A stretch of 33,308 nucleotides of DNA from NCBI GenBank assembly GCA_035366835.1, contig DAOSIS010000035.1:1-33308 (forward strand), in the 5' to 3' direction. The DNA comes from UBA6109 sp035366835 (lineage in GTDB: Bacteria > Desulfobacterota > Syntrophia > Syntrophales > UBA6109). Of this stretch, positions 16,544 to 24,403 are shown one piece after another. A model generated the notes under the pieces. It searched no databases. It was not told where the DNA came from and saw only the letters and a list, made by a program, of their open reading frames with translations. Each line of letters opens with the position of its first letter. The first letter of the stretch is position 1. A program made the position numbers and the translations under genes.

Positions 16544-17137
16544 TTACCGTCCTCCTTGGTTCGATTCGGATAAGTCCGTTGCCCCGCGAATATTCTTCGA
16601 CACGGAGACACGCGCCGGCCGGAGAAGCCTTCCGTTGAGGAGATATCCTTTTTCGTATTCTTCGATCACCTTGTTGTGATCGCGGTCACCCGTTTCCACC
16701 TGCAGCATCGCTTCGTGGAAGTTGGGATCGAAATCCTTGCCGAGGGCCTCGATAGGCTGCACGCCGTTTTTTTCCAGGACCTGCAGAAATTGATCCCGCA
16801 GCAGAACGAGTCCCTGGCGGAAAGCCTCGAAATCCTGGGACTTCGCGGCGTGCTGCAGGGCCCGGTCGATCGAGTCCACAAGCGGCAGGATGTCGCGCAG
16901 CAGGGTCTCGTTACCGTACTTGACGGTCTCGATTTTTTCCTTCGCCGCACGCTTCCTGTAGTTGTCCAGTTCGGCAGCGGCGCGCATGAATTTGTCGTAG
17001 TTGGCCGCCGCCTCGGCTTCTTTGGCCGCCAGCTTTTTTGTCAACTCTTCAGCAGGATCCGATGATGGCCCGTCCGCGGGCTCCGACGATTCCTGCGCAG
17101 ATTCCTCTCTTTCTTCTTCCTTCTCTTCTTTCGTCAT
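16544..17137 (-). CDS. grpE: Nucleotide exchange factor GrpE
   Basis: The 197-residue protein has a charged, Glu/Lys-rich N-terminal ~50 residues, a long helical region, and the GrpE core (ANYDKFMRAAAELDNYRKRA, then LPLVDSIDRALQHA, DFDPNFHEAML and the C-terminal signature VIEEYEKGYLLNGRLLRPARV). It accelerates ADP release from DnaK. The ATG at 17137 has GGAG at 4 bases; another ATG at 17161 would add eight residues. It ends one base before dnaK. The distance to the upstream gmhA gene is 85 bases, and I see neither CIRCE nor a sigma-32 promoter in that gap. Confidence 0.95.
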   Translation of the reverse strand: MTKEEKEEEREESAQESSEPADGPSSDPAEELTKKLAAKEAEAAANYDKFMRAAAELDNYRKRAAKEKIETVKYGNETLLRDILPLVDSIDRALQHAAKSQDFEAFRQGLVLLRDQFLQVLEKNGVQPIEALGKDFDPNFHEAMLQVETGDRDHNKVIEEYEKGYLLNGRLLRPARVSVSKNIRGATDLSESNQGGR

Positions 17138-17222
17138 TTCACTCCGTCTGTCCCCGTCCATGCAAAGACCGATGACCCGGTGAATCCGCGGGAAGGTGCA
17201 ATGGACCGTTCTGAATGTTTCT

Positions 17223-17807
17223 CTATTTCACGTCCGGTTTCTGAAAGAGTTTGAAGTCCACCATCTCGCAGATGACGTGCCCGACCGTGATATGAACCTC
17301 TTGGATCCTCGGGGTGCTGTTGGAGGATACGTTGAGAACAAAATCGGCGATCCGGACGACGTCGCCGCCATCTTTGCCGGTGAAGCCGACAGTCACCAGC
17401 CCCATCTTCTTTGCCGTGTCGAGGGCCTTCACGACGTTCGGCGACGTTCCGCTTGTCGACAACCCCCAGGCCACATCACCCGGCTGGCCGATCGCGCGGA
17501 TCTGCTTGCTGAAGACCTCGCTGAAGCTGTAGTCATTCCCGATGCTGGTCAGCACGGACGAATCCGTGGACAGCGCAATCGCCGGAAGCGGGGGACGTTC
17601 GATCATGAAGCGGTTGACGAATTCCGCGGCCAGATGCTGAGCGTCTGCCGCCGATCCGCCGTTGCCGAAAATCAGGATCTTGTTCCCGGCCTTCAACGCT
17701 GCCGTGATCGCCTCGACTACGTTCACGATCCGGATGAGATTTTCGCTGACGAAGCTCTCCTTCAGCTGGATACTTTCCCTAAAGATTTTCAGTATATAAT
17801 CTTCCAT
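17223..17807 (-). CDS. gmhA: Sedoheptulose-7-phosphate isomerase (GmhA)
   Basis: The 194-residue protein is a single SIS domain with GmhA features: KILIFGNGGSAADAQHLAAEF, STDSSVLTSIGND, WGLSTSGTSPNVVKAL and EVHITVGHVICEMVD near the C-terminus. GmhA converts sedoheptulose-7-phosphate to heptose-7-phosphate, the first step of ADP-heptose synthesis for lipopolysaccharide, which supports a Gram-negative envelope. No other heptose genes are adjacent. The start is placed at ATG 17807, with a TTG at 17825 as an in-frame alternative. It sits behind a strong promoter and may carry grpE and dnaK as an operon. Confidence 0.92.
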   Translation of the reverse strand: MEDYILKIFRESIQLKESFVSENLIRIVNVVEAITAALKAGNKILIFGNGGSAADAQHLAAEFVNRFMIERPPLPAIALSTDSSVLTSIGNDYSFSEVFSKQIRAIGQPGDVAWGLSTSGTSPNVVKALDTAKKMGLVTVGFTGKDGGDVVRIADFVLNVSSNSTPRIQEVHITVGHVICEMVDFKLFQKPDVK

Positions 17808-17836
17808 CCGATCCCAAAGCCTCAAATTCTGCGCTA

Positions 17837-17865
17837 AATATAGGTATCGAGGGTGGGGGTGTCAA
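17837..17865 (-). promoter_or_regulatory. Strong sigma-70-type promoter of gmhA(-grpE-dnaK)
   Basis: On the minus strand TTGACA (six of six), a 17-base spacer and TATATT (five of six) sit about 30 bases upstream of the gmhA start. This is one of the two best housekeeping promoters in the window. Confidence 0.75.
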
Positions 17866-17880
17866 GGCAGGCGGCCCAGG

Positions 17881-17906
17881 AAAAAGCCCCCCGCCTTCGC
17901 GGGGGC
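17881..17906 (-). terminator. Intrinsic terminator of the dNTPase-nrdD operon
   Basis: A GC stem GCCCCC(C)GC-CTTC-GCGGGGGC with one bulged base is followed leftward by five T's (the A5 at 17881-17885). It begins about 35 bases after the nrdD stop and ends just before the gmhA promoter. Confidence 0.75.
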
Positions 17907-17939
17907 AGGCTTATGCAGCGTTGCGCCGTCCGTCCCGGC

Positions 17940-20000
17940 TCAGGCGGTGGGAGTCTTGGCGGTTCCGAAGCGCCGGCGGTCTTTCCACTCGGAGATTTTG
18001 CCGCGGTTCCACCCGCCAACGCGGCTGAAATACTGCGTGATCATCGCGATTCCGTCCACGCGGTCGGAGCCGCAGACGGGGCAGGCCTTGCAGACGCCGC
18101 GGGTCGTGGCGCCACAGGCCGCACAGGTCGTGAAGTCCGGTGAAAAGACGATGGATTTTACAGTTGTTTCCCGGAAGGCCCTCTCGACGATCCCGGCGAT
18201 TTCCCCGCCTGCCGGCGGGGGTTCGCCGGTCCATATCGTCGTCGCGGCGGTTCCCTCAATAAGAGGATGCAGGCGCCCCTCCGTCCGCGCCCGCTCCAGG
18301 GGCGCCATGTCTGCGGAGACGCTCAGGTGCGTGGAATTCGTGTAGTAGACGCCGCCCCGCGCCACCCCGCGTACGAAGCGGCCGGCTGCGGGCGAGAAAT
18401 GCTTCAGATCGAGCCTTGCAAACCGGTAGGCCGTCGTCTCGGCCGGCGTCTGCTCCAGGATGAGGCGAAGACCTGTCTCCCGTTCCATCCTGCGGGTCTC
18501 TTCACGGAGCCGCGTCACGAAGTCCAGGGCGAAGCGGGCCGCTTCCGGGGTTTCGTGCAGTTCCTTCCCCTTGTGACTCCTGGACAGCTCGTTGAGGCCT
18601 GCGAGGCCGATCAGGTACACCGTCCGGTCGGCGCGCAGGTAGGGGAGCCCGTCGGTGCGCATGGCAAGGAGGGAAAGCGGCCCTTCTTCACCGAGCGAAA
18701 GCAGCTTTTCCATGAAGTCCTTCTTCTGACGGTGGGCCTTGACGGCCAGCGCCAGAGCCCCGGCGGCGAGTTCGTGGAGCAGGCCTTCATCCCCGGCGGA
18801 CCGGTACCCCAGGCGGGGCAGGTTGAGCGTGACGTTCTGCATGGCGGCGGAGCGCATTTTCCAGGGCTCCACATACGGCCGCTCTTCGCCCTGGGGAAAG
18901 CCCTGGCAGGGAAGGACGGCTTCCGTTCCGCGGTCGAAGGTGAAGCAGGTATTGCCCTTTTCCGCTGCGACATCGCAGATCAGGCGGAGAAAGTCGGCCG
19001 ATTCGTTCGAGGCGAAGAAGGCCTCGTTCAGGTGGACGACGGGGCGGGGGAAGACGAAGGGCTTGCCCGCTCCATCCCCCTTGCGGAAGACGTGGAAGAT
19101 CGCCTCTGCGAAGCGTCTCGCCTGTCCCTCGTAATCCGACCATGCCCTGCCGGTCGGCTGGCCAGCCGGGCCGATTGCCTCGACATCCCGAAGACCGGCG
19201 GGCACGTGCCAGTACAGGTGGATGTCCGTGAACATGGACTGCCCGCCCCGGGCGGAGGTCAACTGGGAGAATTCGTAGACGAGCATCTGGGCGAACTGGC
19301 GGACCTCCTTGTCGCCCATCCCGGTCAGATAGGGCGCAAAGGACAGGTTGAGGATATCCCAGGCGATCGCACCGGCGAAGTTCGCGTGCAGCGCGGCCCC
19401 GAAGCGGACCATGTGAGCGAGCAGAACCTCCGCGTGTTTGGCGGGTTTGGCGACGTTCAGGGCGTGCGGCAGGTGGAGGCCGAACTTCTTGAGATACTCG
19501 AGCGACTGGCAGCAGTTGTAAGGGCGGTCGATGAACCCCAGCCCATGCAGGTGGACGTCACCCGCGACGTGGGCCGCCGCAACGTCGGCGGAAAAAACCT
19601 CGTGGAGCGCGAACTCCCGCTTGATTCCGTCGGCCAGGACCAGGTTCGTCCCTTCTGGGCCGTGCGGGATGTTCGCATTCTCCTTGTTCTGCAGGGAGAT
19701 GAGCTGCCGGACGTCGTAGAGCGGGAAGCCCAGACGGGCATGGAGACGGCTTGCTTCCTCGAGGCCGCGCTCGACGAGCTTCGCGTCCACCAGCTCGCGG
19801 ACGAGCGCCGTTGTCAGGAGGCTGATGCCGGATGAGACGATCTGGCGCTCGACTTCACGGCTGATCGCTTCCGCCGTTTCGAGGTCGATCCCGGTCTCGC
19901 GCAGGAGCCCGTCGACGATCCGGCTTCGGTCCCAGCGGGAGACGTCCTCTTCGGACGTCCTCACGAAGAGTGTCATGTCGGTGGTTTCCCGGTTGATCAT
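17940..20000 (-). CDS. nrdD: Anaerobic (class III) ribonucleoside-triphosphate reductase NrdD, with an odd radical site
   Basis: The 686-residue protein has an N-terminal ATP-cone-like region (about 1-95, with EDVSRWDRSRIVDGLLRETG), then a class III RNR barrel (IPHGPEGTNLVLADG, FIDRPYNCCQSLEY, LTSARGGQSMFTDIHLYW), and a C-terminal zinc-type CAAC...CKACPVC cluster (C626, C629, C640, C643). In class III enzymes the glycyl-radical glycine sits in an RVxGY motif shortly after this cluster; here the aligned stretch reads AMITQYFSRVGGWNRGK, with glutamine (Q656) in place of glycine, and the codon is clearly CAG. No nrdG activase is in the window. The start ATG overlaps the stop of the upstream dNTPase gene by 4 bases (ATGA), so the two are translationally coupled. 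Confidence 0.85.
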   Translation of the reverse strand: MINRETTDMTLFVRTSEEDVSRWDRSRIVDGLLRETGIDLETAEAISREVERQIVSSGISLLTTALVRELVDAKLVERGLEEASRLHARLGFPLYDVRQLISLQNKENANIPHGPEGTNLVLADGIKREFALHEVFSADVAAAHVAGDVHLHGLGFIDRPYNCCQSLEYLKKFGLHLPHALNVAKPAKHAEVLLAHMVRFGAALHANFAGAIAWDILNLSFAPYLTGMGDKEVRQFAQMLVYEFSQLTSARGGQSMFTDIHLYWHVPAGLRDVEAIGPAGQPTGRAWSDYEGQARRFAEAIFHVFRKGDGAGKPFVFPRPVVHLNEAFFASNESADFLRLICDVAAEKGNTCFTFDRGTEAVLPCQGFPQGEERPYVEPWKMRSAAMQNVTLNLPRLGYRSAGDEGLLHELAAGALALAVKAHRQKKDFMEKLLSLGEEGPLSLLAMRTDGLPYLRADRTVYLIGLAGLNELSRSHKGKELHETPEAARFALDFVTRLREETRRMERETGLRLILEQTPAETTAYRFARLDLKHFSPAAGRFVRGVARGGVYYTNSTHLSVSADMAPLERARTEGRLHPLIEGTAATTIWTGEPPPAGGEIAGIVERAFRETTVKSIVFSPDFTTCAACGATTRGVCKACPVCGSDRVDGIAMITQYFSRVGGWNRGKISEWKDRRRFGTAKTPTA

Positions 20001-21415
20001 ACGTTCGTCGCCGAGGCCCCCTCGATCTCTTCCAGCGCCCTCTCGGCGGCCGCACTGACCGGGCCGTCGGAATCGTGGTTCAGGCAGAAGACGCGCAGGT
20101 GGACGACGCGCGCGGGGATGAAGCGGTAGATCTCCCGCAGCGGCTCGGGGGAGATGACCCCCGTCGAGGGATTGAAGACGTTCACGCGCTTTTCGGACTC
20201 CGCCATCGGATTGAGCGGCCTGGGATCCTGGGTCGCCAGGTCCACGCGGAAGGGGAGATTCTTCAGGCGGGCCGGCAGCAGCGCGCGGATGCGGCGCTCG
20301 TAGTCCGCGGCGGAGGCGAGGCCGGTGCCGCGCTGGATGCGGTCGATGGAAATCTCCGTCGAAAAGGACATCTTCCACTTCACTGCGCGGCTGTGAAGCT
20401 TTTCCCATTGGCGGGCGAGGCGCTTCCGTCCCGCGTCCCGGCGGGTTTTCCAGGTATCGATTTCGCTGAAGAGGCGCCATTCGTCGATTTTCAGGTAGGC
20501 GTCGAGGTCCTTCGCGGGATCGGAAGGCAGCAGGATGTCCATCGTTTCCCGGAAGATCTCCTGCAGATGGAGGTCGAGGGCGCGCGTCGTCCGGTGAAAA
20601 TACACGTTCCCGTAGAGGTTCAGCCTCGCGTTGAGGAACCGGCTGAGGGCGGAGATGCCCGCCGCGTGGAGCGTCAGTCCTTCCGGGGAGAAAAACGTGT
20701 AGAAGCGCAGGCGGGGGATATCCACCATGTCCAGCGAGAAGCCGGTCATGTAGGCGTCGCGCTGGACGTAGTCGAGGTTGTCCACGGTGTAGATGCCCGA
20801 GAAGAGCTGCCGCAGCAGCTGCAGCCAGCGCGGGCGTCTGTCCGCGCCGCGGCCGGGCATCTTGATCAGATAGGCGACGTCGCCCGGATCGATGCGCTCT
20901 CCCCGCGCGAAGGGGCCGGAGGGGCTGCGGCGGATTCCCCGCAGGACGCGGCCGAGTTTCCCGGTGATGATCCGCTGACCCAGGTCCTCGTGCGTGAGTC
21001 CGTAACGGTTGAGGAAGTGATCGTCGAAGAAATGGCCGTAGGGTCCGTGGCCGATGTCGTGCAGGAGCCCCGCGGCGCGGAGGAGACCCTCGACGAAGTT
21101 TTCCGAGGGCGCATCCGGGCACACCTCGCGGAGGCTGGGATACAGATGGCGGCCGAATTCGCCGGCGACATGCATCGTTCCCAGCGAATGCTGGAATCGC
21201 GAATGTTCGGCGGCGGGGTAGACCCACCGGGCGCTCTGGAGTTGGTAGATTCTCCGCAGGCGCTGCATCCATGGCGAGTCGATCAGGTCCTTTTCCGTGC
21301 ACTCGCCGGATTGTCCCGAAACGGGAACGGTGAAGGACGCGTACTGGTGCACCGGGTCGGCGATCAGCGCCACGCCCTGGTAGACGCCCGCGAAATCCGT
21401 CGTTGTCTTTTTCAT
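19997..21415 (-). CDS. SAMHD1-like HD-domain dNTP triphosphohydrolase
   Basis: The 472-residue protein has an HD domain in its first ~230 residues: LIDSPWMQRLRRIYQLQSARWVYP, then EHSRFQHSLGTMHVAG (H76), LLHDIGHGPYGH (H119, D120, H123) and NLDYVQRD (D215). This order is the SAMHD1/YdhJ group (COG1078-like) of HD proteins, some of which are dNTP triphosphohydrolases. The remaining ~240 residues are family-typical helical sequence. It is the first gene of a two-gene unit with nrdD, overlapping by ATGA, so an enzyme that makes dNTPs and one that may remove them are made together. I chose the ATG at 21415; ATG 21427 is an alternative and neither has a strong ribosome-binding site. Confidence 0.85.
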   Translation of the reverse strand: MKKTTTDFAGVYQGVALIADPVHQYASFTVPVSGQSGECTEKDLIDSPWMQRLRRIYQLQSARWVYPAAEHSRFQHSLGTMHVAGEFGRHLYPSLREVCPDAPSENFVEGLLRAAGLLHDIGHGPYGHFFDDHFLNRYGLTHEDLGQRIITGKLGRVLRGIRRSPSGPFARGERIDPGDVAYLIKMPGRGADRRPRWLQLLRQLFSGIYTVDNLDYVQRDAYMTGFSLDMVDIPRLRFYTFFSPEGLTLHAAGISALSRFLNARLNLYGNVYFHRTTRALDLHLQEIFRETMDILLPSDPAKDLDAYLKIDEWRLFSEIDTWKTRRDAGRKRLARQWEKLHSRAVKWKMSFSTEISIDRIQRGTGLASAADYERRIRALLPARLKNLPFRVDLATQDPRPLNPMAESEKRVNVFNPSTGVISPEPLREIYRFIPARVVHLRVFCLNHDSDGPVSAAAERALEEIEGASATNV

Positions 21416-21576
21416 GACCGGAAGCATTACAATATTCGCCGGAAAAGCGCAAACCCCCAAGGGCGGGCTGCACCGGTGAAGGCTGCCGGCGGCGAAGACA
21501 GCCTGGGAAAAGGGCTGCGGATACTTTCCTCGGCTCAGGGCGCAAACATCGTCAGCGTCTGTTCCTGCAGACGACG

Positions 21577-21605
21577 TTGCCACGATGAAGGGAATGTGTT
21601 AGTTT
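21577..21605 (+). promoter_or_regulatory. Weak candidate promoter for ettA
   Basis: TTGCCA (five of six), a 17-base spacer and TAGTTT (three of six) lie about 70 bases upstream of the ettA start, in the 258-base divergent gap with the dNTPase gene. I see no other convincing element in that gap. Confidence 0.3.
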
Positions 21606-21673
21606 TCGCCCACGAAGAGAAGATGCCGGCCGCTCCTGCGGCCCAGGGATTGTCAAGGAGGGTGTTTCCGCCG

Positions 21674-23359
21674 ATGAGCGGCGAAGTCAACAAGGTCATC
21701 TATTCGATGATCGGCGTGAGCAAGCATTACGACCGCAGGGCGGTCCTCAAGGACATCTACCTGTCCTACTTCTACGGCGCGAAGATCGGCGTCCTGGGCC
21801 TCAACGGGTCCGGGAAAAGCTCGCTGCTGAGGATCCTGGCCGGCGTCGACCAGGAATACCAGGGGAAGACGATTCTGTCACCGGGCCACACCGTCGGCTT
21901 CCTGGAGCAGGAACCGCAGCTCGACGACGGGAAGACGGTCCGCGAGATCGTGGGGGAAGGCGTCAAGGAGACGGCGGATCTTCTCGACGAGTTCAATCGC
22001 ATCAGCGAGAAGTTCTCCGAACCCATGTCGGACGAGGAGATGGCCAAATTGTGCGACCGCCAGGCCGCCGTCCAGGAGAAACTCGACGCGCTCGACGCAT
22101 GGGATCTCGACGCCCGCCTGGAAATGGCGATGGACGCCCTGCGGTGTCCGCCCGGCGATACGCCGGTCAAGGTCCTTTCCGGCGGGGAGCGGAGGCGCGT
22201 CGCGCTCTGCCGCCTGCTCCTGCAGAAACCGGATATCCTCCTCCTCGACGAGCCCACGAACCACCTCGATGCGGAGACCGTGGCCTGGCTGGAGAGCCAC
22301 CTGCAGCGCTATCCCGGGACGGTCATTGCCGTGACCCACGACCGGTATTTCCTGGACAACGTGGCGGGCTGGATTCTGGAGCTCGACCGCGGAGAGGGCA
22401 TCCCCTGGAAGGGTAACTACTCCTCCTGGCTGGAACAGAAGCAGAACCGTCTGCGCGCCGAGGAAAAGACGGAGGGCGAACGCCAGAAGACGCTTCAGCG
22501 GGAACTGGAGTGGATCCGGATGTCGCCGAAGGGCCGCCATGCCAAGGCCAAGGCCCGCATCACGGCCTATGAAAATCTCCTGTCCCAGGAGAGCGAGAAA
22601 CGCGAGAAGGATCTGGAGATCTTCATCCCGCCCGGACCGCGCCTCGGCGACAAGGTCATCGCCGCCGAGGGGCTCTCGAAGGGTTACGGCGATAAGATCC
22701 TCATGGAGGATGTCTCCTTTGCGCTGCCGCGCGGCGGCATCGTCGGGATCATCGGACCCAACGGCGCCGGGAAGACGACCCTCTTCCGCATGATCACGGG
22801 CCAGGAAAAACCGGACCGGGGCGTCATCGAGGTGGGTGAGACCGTGCAATTGGCCTATGTCGACCAGAGCCGGGAGGTCCTGGACCCGCAAAAAACCGTC
22901 TGGGAGATGATCTCGGGCGGCCAGGATTCGATCCAACTGGGCGCAAGGGCGGTGAATTCCCGGGCCTACGTCGCCCGCTTCAATTTCTCCGGGGCGGACC
23001 AGCAGAAGCGGATCGCTTCGCTCTCCGGCGGAGAGCGCAATAGGGTCCATCTGGCGATGATGCTCAAGGAAGGCGCCAATGTTCTCCTGCTCGACGAGCC
23101 CACGAACGACCTCGACGTCAACACGCTGCGCGCCCTCGAAGAGGCGCTGGAGAATTTCGCGGGCTGCGCCGTAATCATCAGCCATGACCGCTGGTTCCTC
23201 GACCGCGTCTGCACACACATCCTGGCCTTCGAAGGAGAGAGCCGGGTTGTCTGGTTCGACGGGAACTATTCGGAATATGAAACGGACCGCAAGGCCCGCC
23301 TTGGAAAGTCGGCGGAACAGCCCCACCGGATCAAATACCGCCAGTTGACGAGGATATGA
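21674..23359 (+). CDS. ettA: ABC-F translational throttle EttA
   Basis: The 561-residue protein has two ABC ATPase domains without membrane segments. Domain 1 has GLNGSGKSS, LSGGERRRVALC and LLLDEPTNHLD; domain 2 has GPNGAGKTT, LSGGERNRVHLA and LLLDEPTNDLD. The linker and arm region with EWIRMSPKGRHAKAKARI and a domain-1 insertion (about residues 95-145) match EttA of the ABC-F family, which binds the ribosomal E site and gates the first elongation steps in response to ATP/ADP. AAGGAGG precedes the ATG at 21674, with slightly long spacing. Its stop overlaps the start of the next gene by ATGA. Confidence 0.93.
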   Translation: MSGEVNKVIYSMIGVSKHYDRRAVLKDIYLSYFYGAKIGVLGLNGSGKSSLLRILAGVDQEYQGKTILSPGHTVGFLEQEPQLDDGKTVREIVGEGVKETADLLDEFNRISEKFSEPMSDEEMAKLCDRQAAVQEKLDALDAWDLDARLEMAMDALRCPPGDTPVKVLSGGERRRVALCRLLLQKPDILLLDEPTNHLDAETVAWLESHLQRYPGTVIAVTHDRYFLDNVAGWILELDRGEGIPWKGNYSSWLEQKQNRLRAEEKTEGERQKTLQRELEWIRMSPKGRHAKAKARITAYENLLSQESEKREKDLEIFIPPGPRLGDKVIAAEGLSKGYGDKILMEDVSFALPRGGIVGIIGPNGAGKTTLFRMITGQEKPDRGVIEVGETVQLAYVDQSREVLDPQKTVWEMISGGQDSIQLGARAVNSRAYVARFNFSGADQQKRIASLSGGERNRVHLAMMLKEGANVLLLDEPTNDLDVNTLRALEEALENFAGCAVIISHDRWFLDRVCTHILAFEGESRVVWFDGNYSEYETDRKARLGKSAEQPHRIKYRQLTRI

Positions 23360-23898
23360 AAAGCCGGATCCCGGGCCGATCCCCTCTGGCTGTGGCGCTC
23401 TCCTGGAGCGCGGCGGCAAGGCGCACTGTCTGGGCGCTGGCTGCAGGAGTGACGGTCCTTGGCGCTGTTGCGGGTCACGCCGCGGAAGTGCAGGTGGCGG
23501 CGGTTCCCCCCGCGGCCGCAGGCGGGCGCGAGGCATCCGTAGAAGAGATTACGTTTCGGGCCGGAAACGGCGGCCCGGAAGTCGTCTGCATCCGGTTTGA
23601 CCAGCGGCTGATTCCGATCGTCTGGAGCATCGAGGGCGAGAAACCGAGAGTGGTCATCGATGCCGAACCGGTCGCAAGGGCGGCGGCGAAACTCGGCGCC
23701 ATGAAGGTGAACGGCAAGCTGGTCTGGACGGTCCGGAGTTACCTCAACGGAAAGAAGAAACGTCTCCGCGTCGTCCTCGACATGAGGGCCGGCGGGGACT
23801 ATTATGTGGACCGGACATTCCGGGAGGCGGACAATCTGTACTGCCTGTCGGTAACCGAACAGGTGCCGGCCGCCGAGAAGACCGGGACCAAACCGTAA
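23356..23898 (+). CDS. Exported AMIN-domain-like protein
   Basis: The 180-residue product has an N-terminal hydrophobic signal region (about 20-42, cleavage near GHAA-EVQ). The following domain (about 60-155) has a strand pattern typical of the AMIN fold: PEVVCIRFDQRLIPIVWSIEGEKPRVVIDAEPV, then KLVWTVRSYLNGKKKRLRVVLDM. AMIN domains tether proteins to the periplasmic cell-wall region, but here no amidase or secretin domain is attached. The ATG overlaps the ettA stop (ATGA), so translation is coupled even though the products act in different places. The assignment rests on strand pattern, so it is moderate. Confidence 0.6.
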   Translation: MKSRIPGRSPLAVALSWSAAARRTVWALAAGVTVLGAVAGHAAEVQVAAVPPAAAGGREASVEEITFRAGNGGPEVVCIRFDQRLIPIVWSIEGEKPRVVIDAEPVARAAAKLGAMKVNGKLVWTVRSYLNGKKKRLRVVLDMRAGGDYYVDRTFREADNLYCLSVTEQVPAAEKTGTKP

Positions 23899-23942
23899 GC
23901 CGCCGAGAGGCGTGCGCATCATACCGGCCCGTGGAGGAATTC

Positions 23943-24359
23943 ATGAGGAAAATTCTTATCGCCGTCATGGTCGTTCTTTCTCTTTCCCTCACCGCTTTCG
24001 CCCTTGCCGCCGCGAAAACCTCCTTTTTCGGAGCCGCGGACCGGAACGGCGACGGGCAATTGGACCTGAAGGAATTCGAGGACACCGTGATGAAGAACTT
24101 CGAGGAGCTCGACCGCGACCGGAATGGCGGCCTCGACGCCGGGGAGATGTCCGCCATGAAGGGCAAGGACGGCGAGCGTCTTTTCACCGCCATGGACACG
24201 AACAAGGACGGGAAGGTCGACCGGGAGGAATTCCGGGCCGAGGCCGTCAAGCGCTTCAAGTTCTGCGATCGAGATCGGAATGGCTTCGTCAGCGTGCCGG
24301 AGTATCGGAACCGGAACGCTTCGGTCCTGATGGGGCCTCTCATGACGATCTATTACTGA
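23943..24359 (+). CDS. Exported four-EF-hand calcium-binding protein
   Basis: The 138-residue protein has a signal peptide (MRKILIAVMVVLSLSLTAFA, cleavage near ALA) and four EF-hand loops: D33-E44 (DRNGDGQLDLKE), D57-E68 (DRDRNGGLDAGE), D85-E96 (DTNKDGKVDREE) and D109-E120 (DRDRNGFVSVPE). The loops carry acidic residues at the usual calcium-ligand positions. It should be a periplasmic calcium-binding protein of unknown partner. GGAGG at 23933-23937 sets the ATG at 23943; an ATG at 23931 would add four residues. It sits between the AMIN-like gene and the LUD gene on the same strand, at spacings of 44 bases each side. Confidence 0.85.
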   Translation: MRKILIAVMVVLSLSLTAFALAAAKTSFFGAADRNGDGQLDLKEFEDTVMKNFEELDRDRNGGLDAGEMSAMKGKDGERLFTAMDTNKDGKVDREEFRAEAVKRFKFCDRDRNGFVSVPEYRNRNASVLMGPLMTIYY

Positions 24360-24403
24360 GACGAAGAAGCGGGGAAACTGTCGCGAAGAGGAGGGAGGAC
24401 CTT

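Noticed and set aside
17138..17222. CIRCE or sigma-32 heat-shock element before grpE
   Set aside because: No TTAGCACTC-N9-GAGTGCTAA inverted repeat and no CTTGAA/CCCCAT pair could be found in the gap.
17940..21545. A single 1201-residue NrdD fusion on the minus strand
   Set aside because: The first ~515 codons of that open frame overlap the HD dNTPase gene in another frame and show no domain; NrdD starts at the ATG at 20000, overlapping the dNTPase stop.
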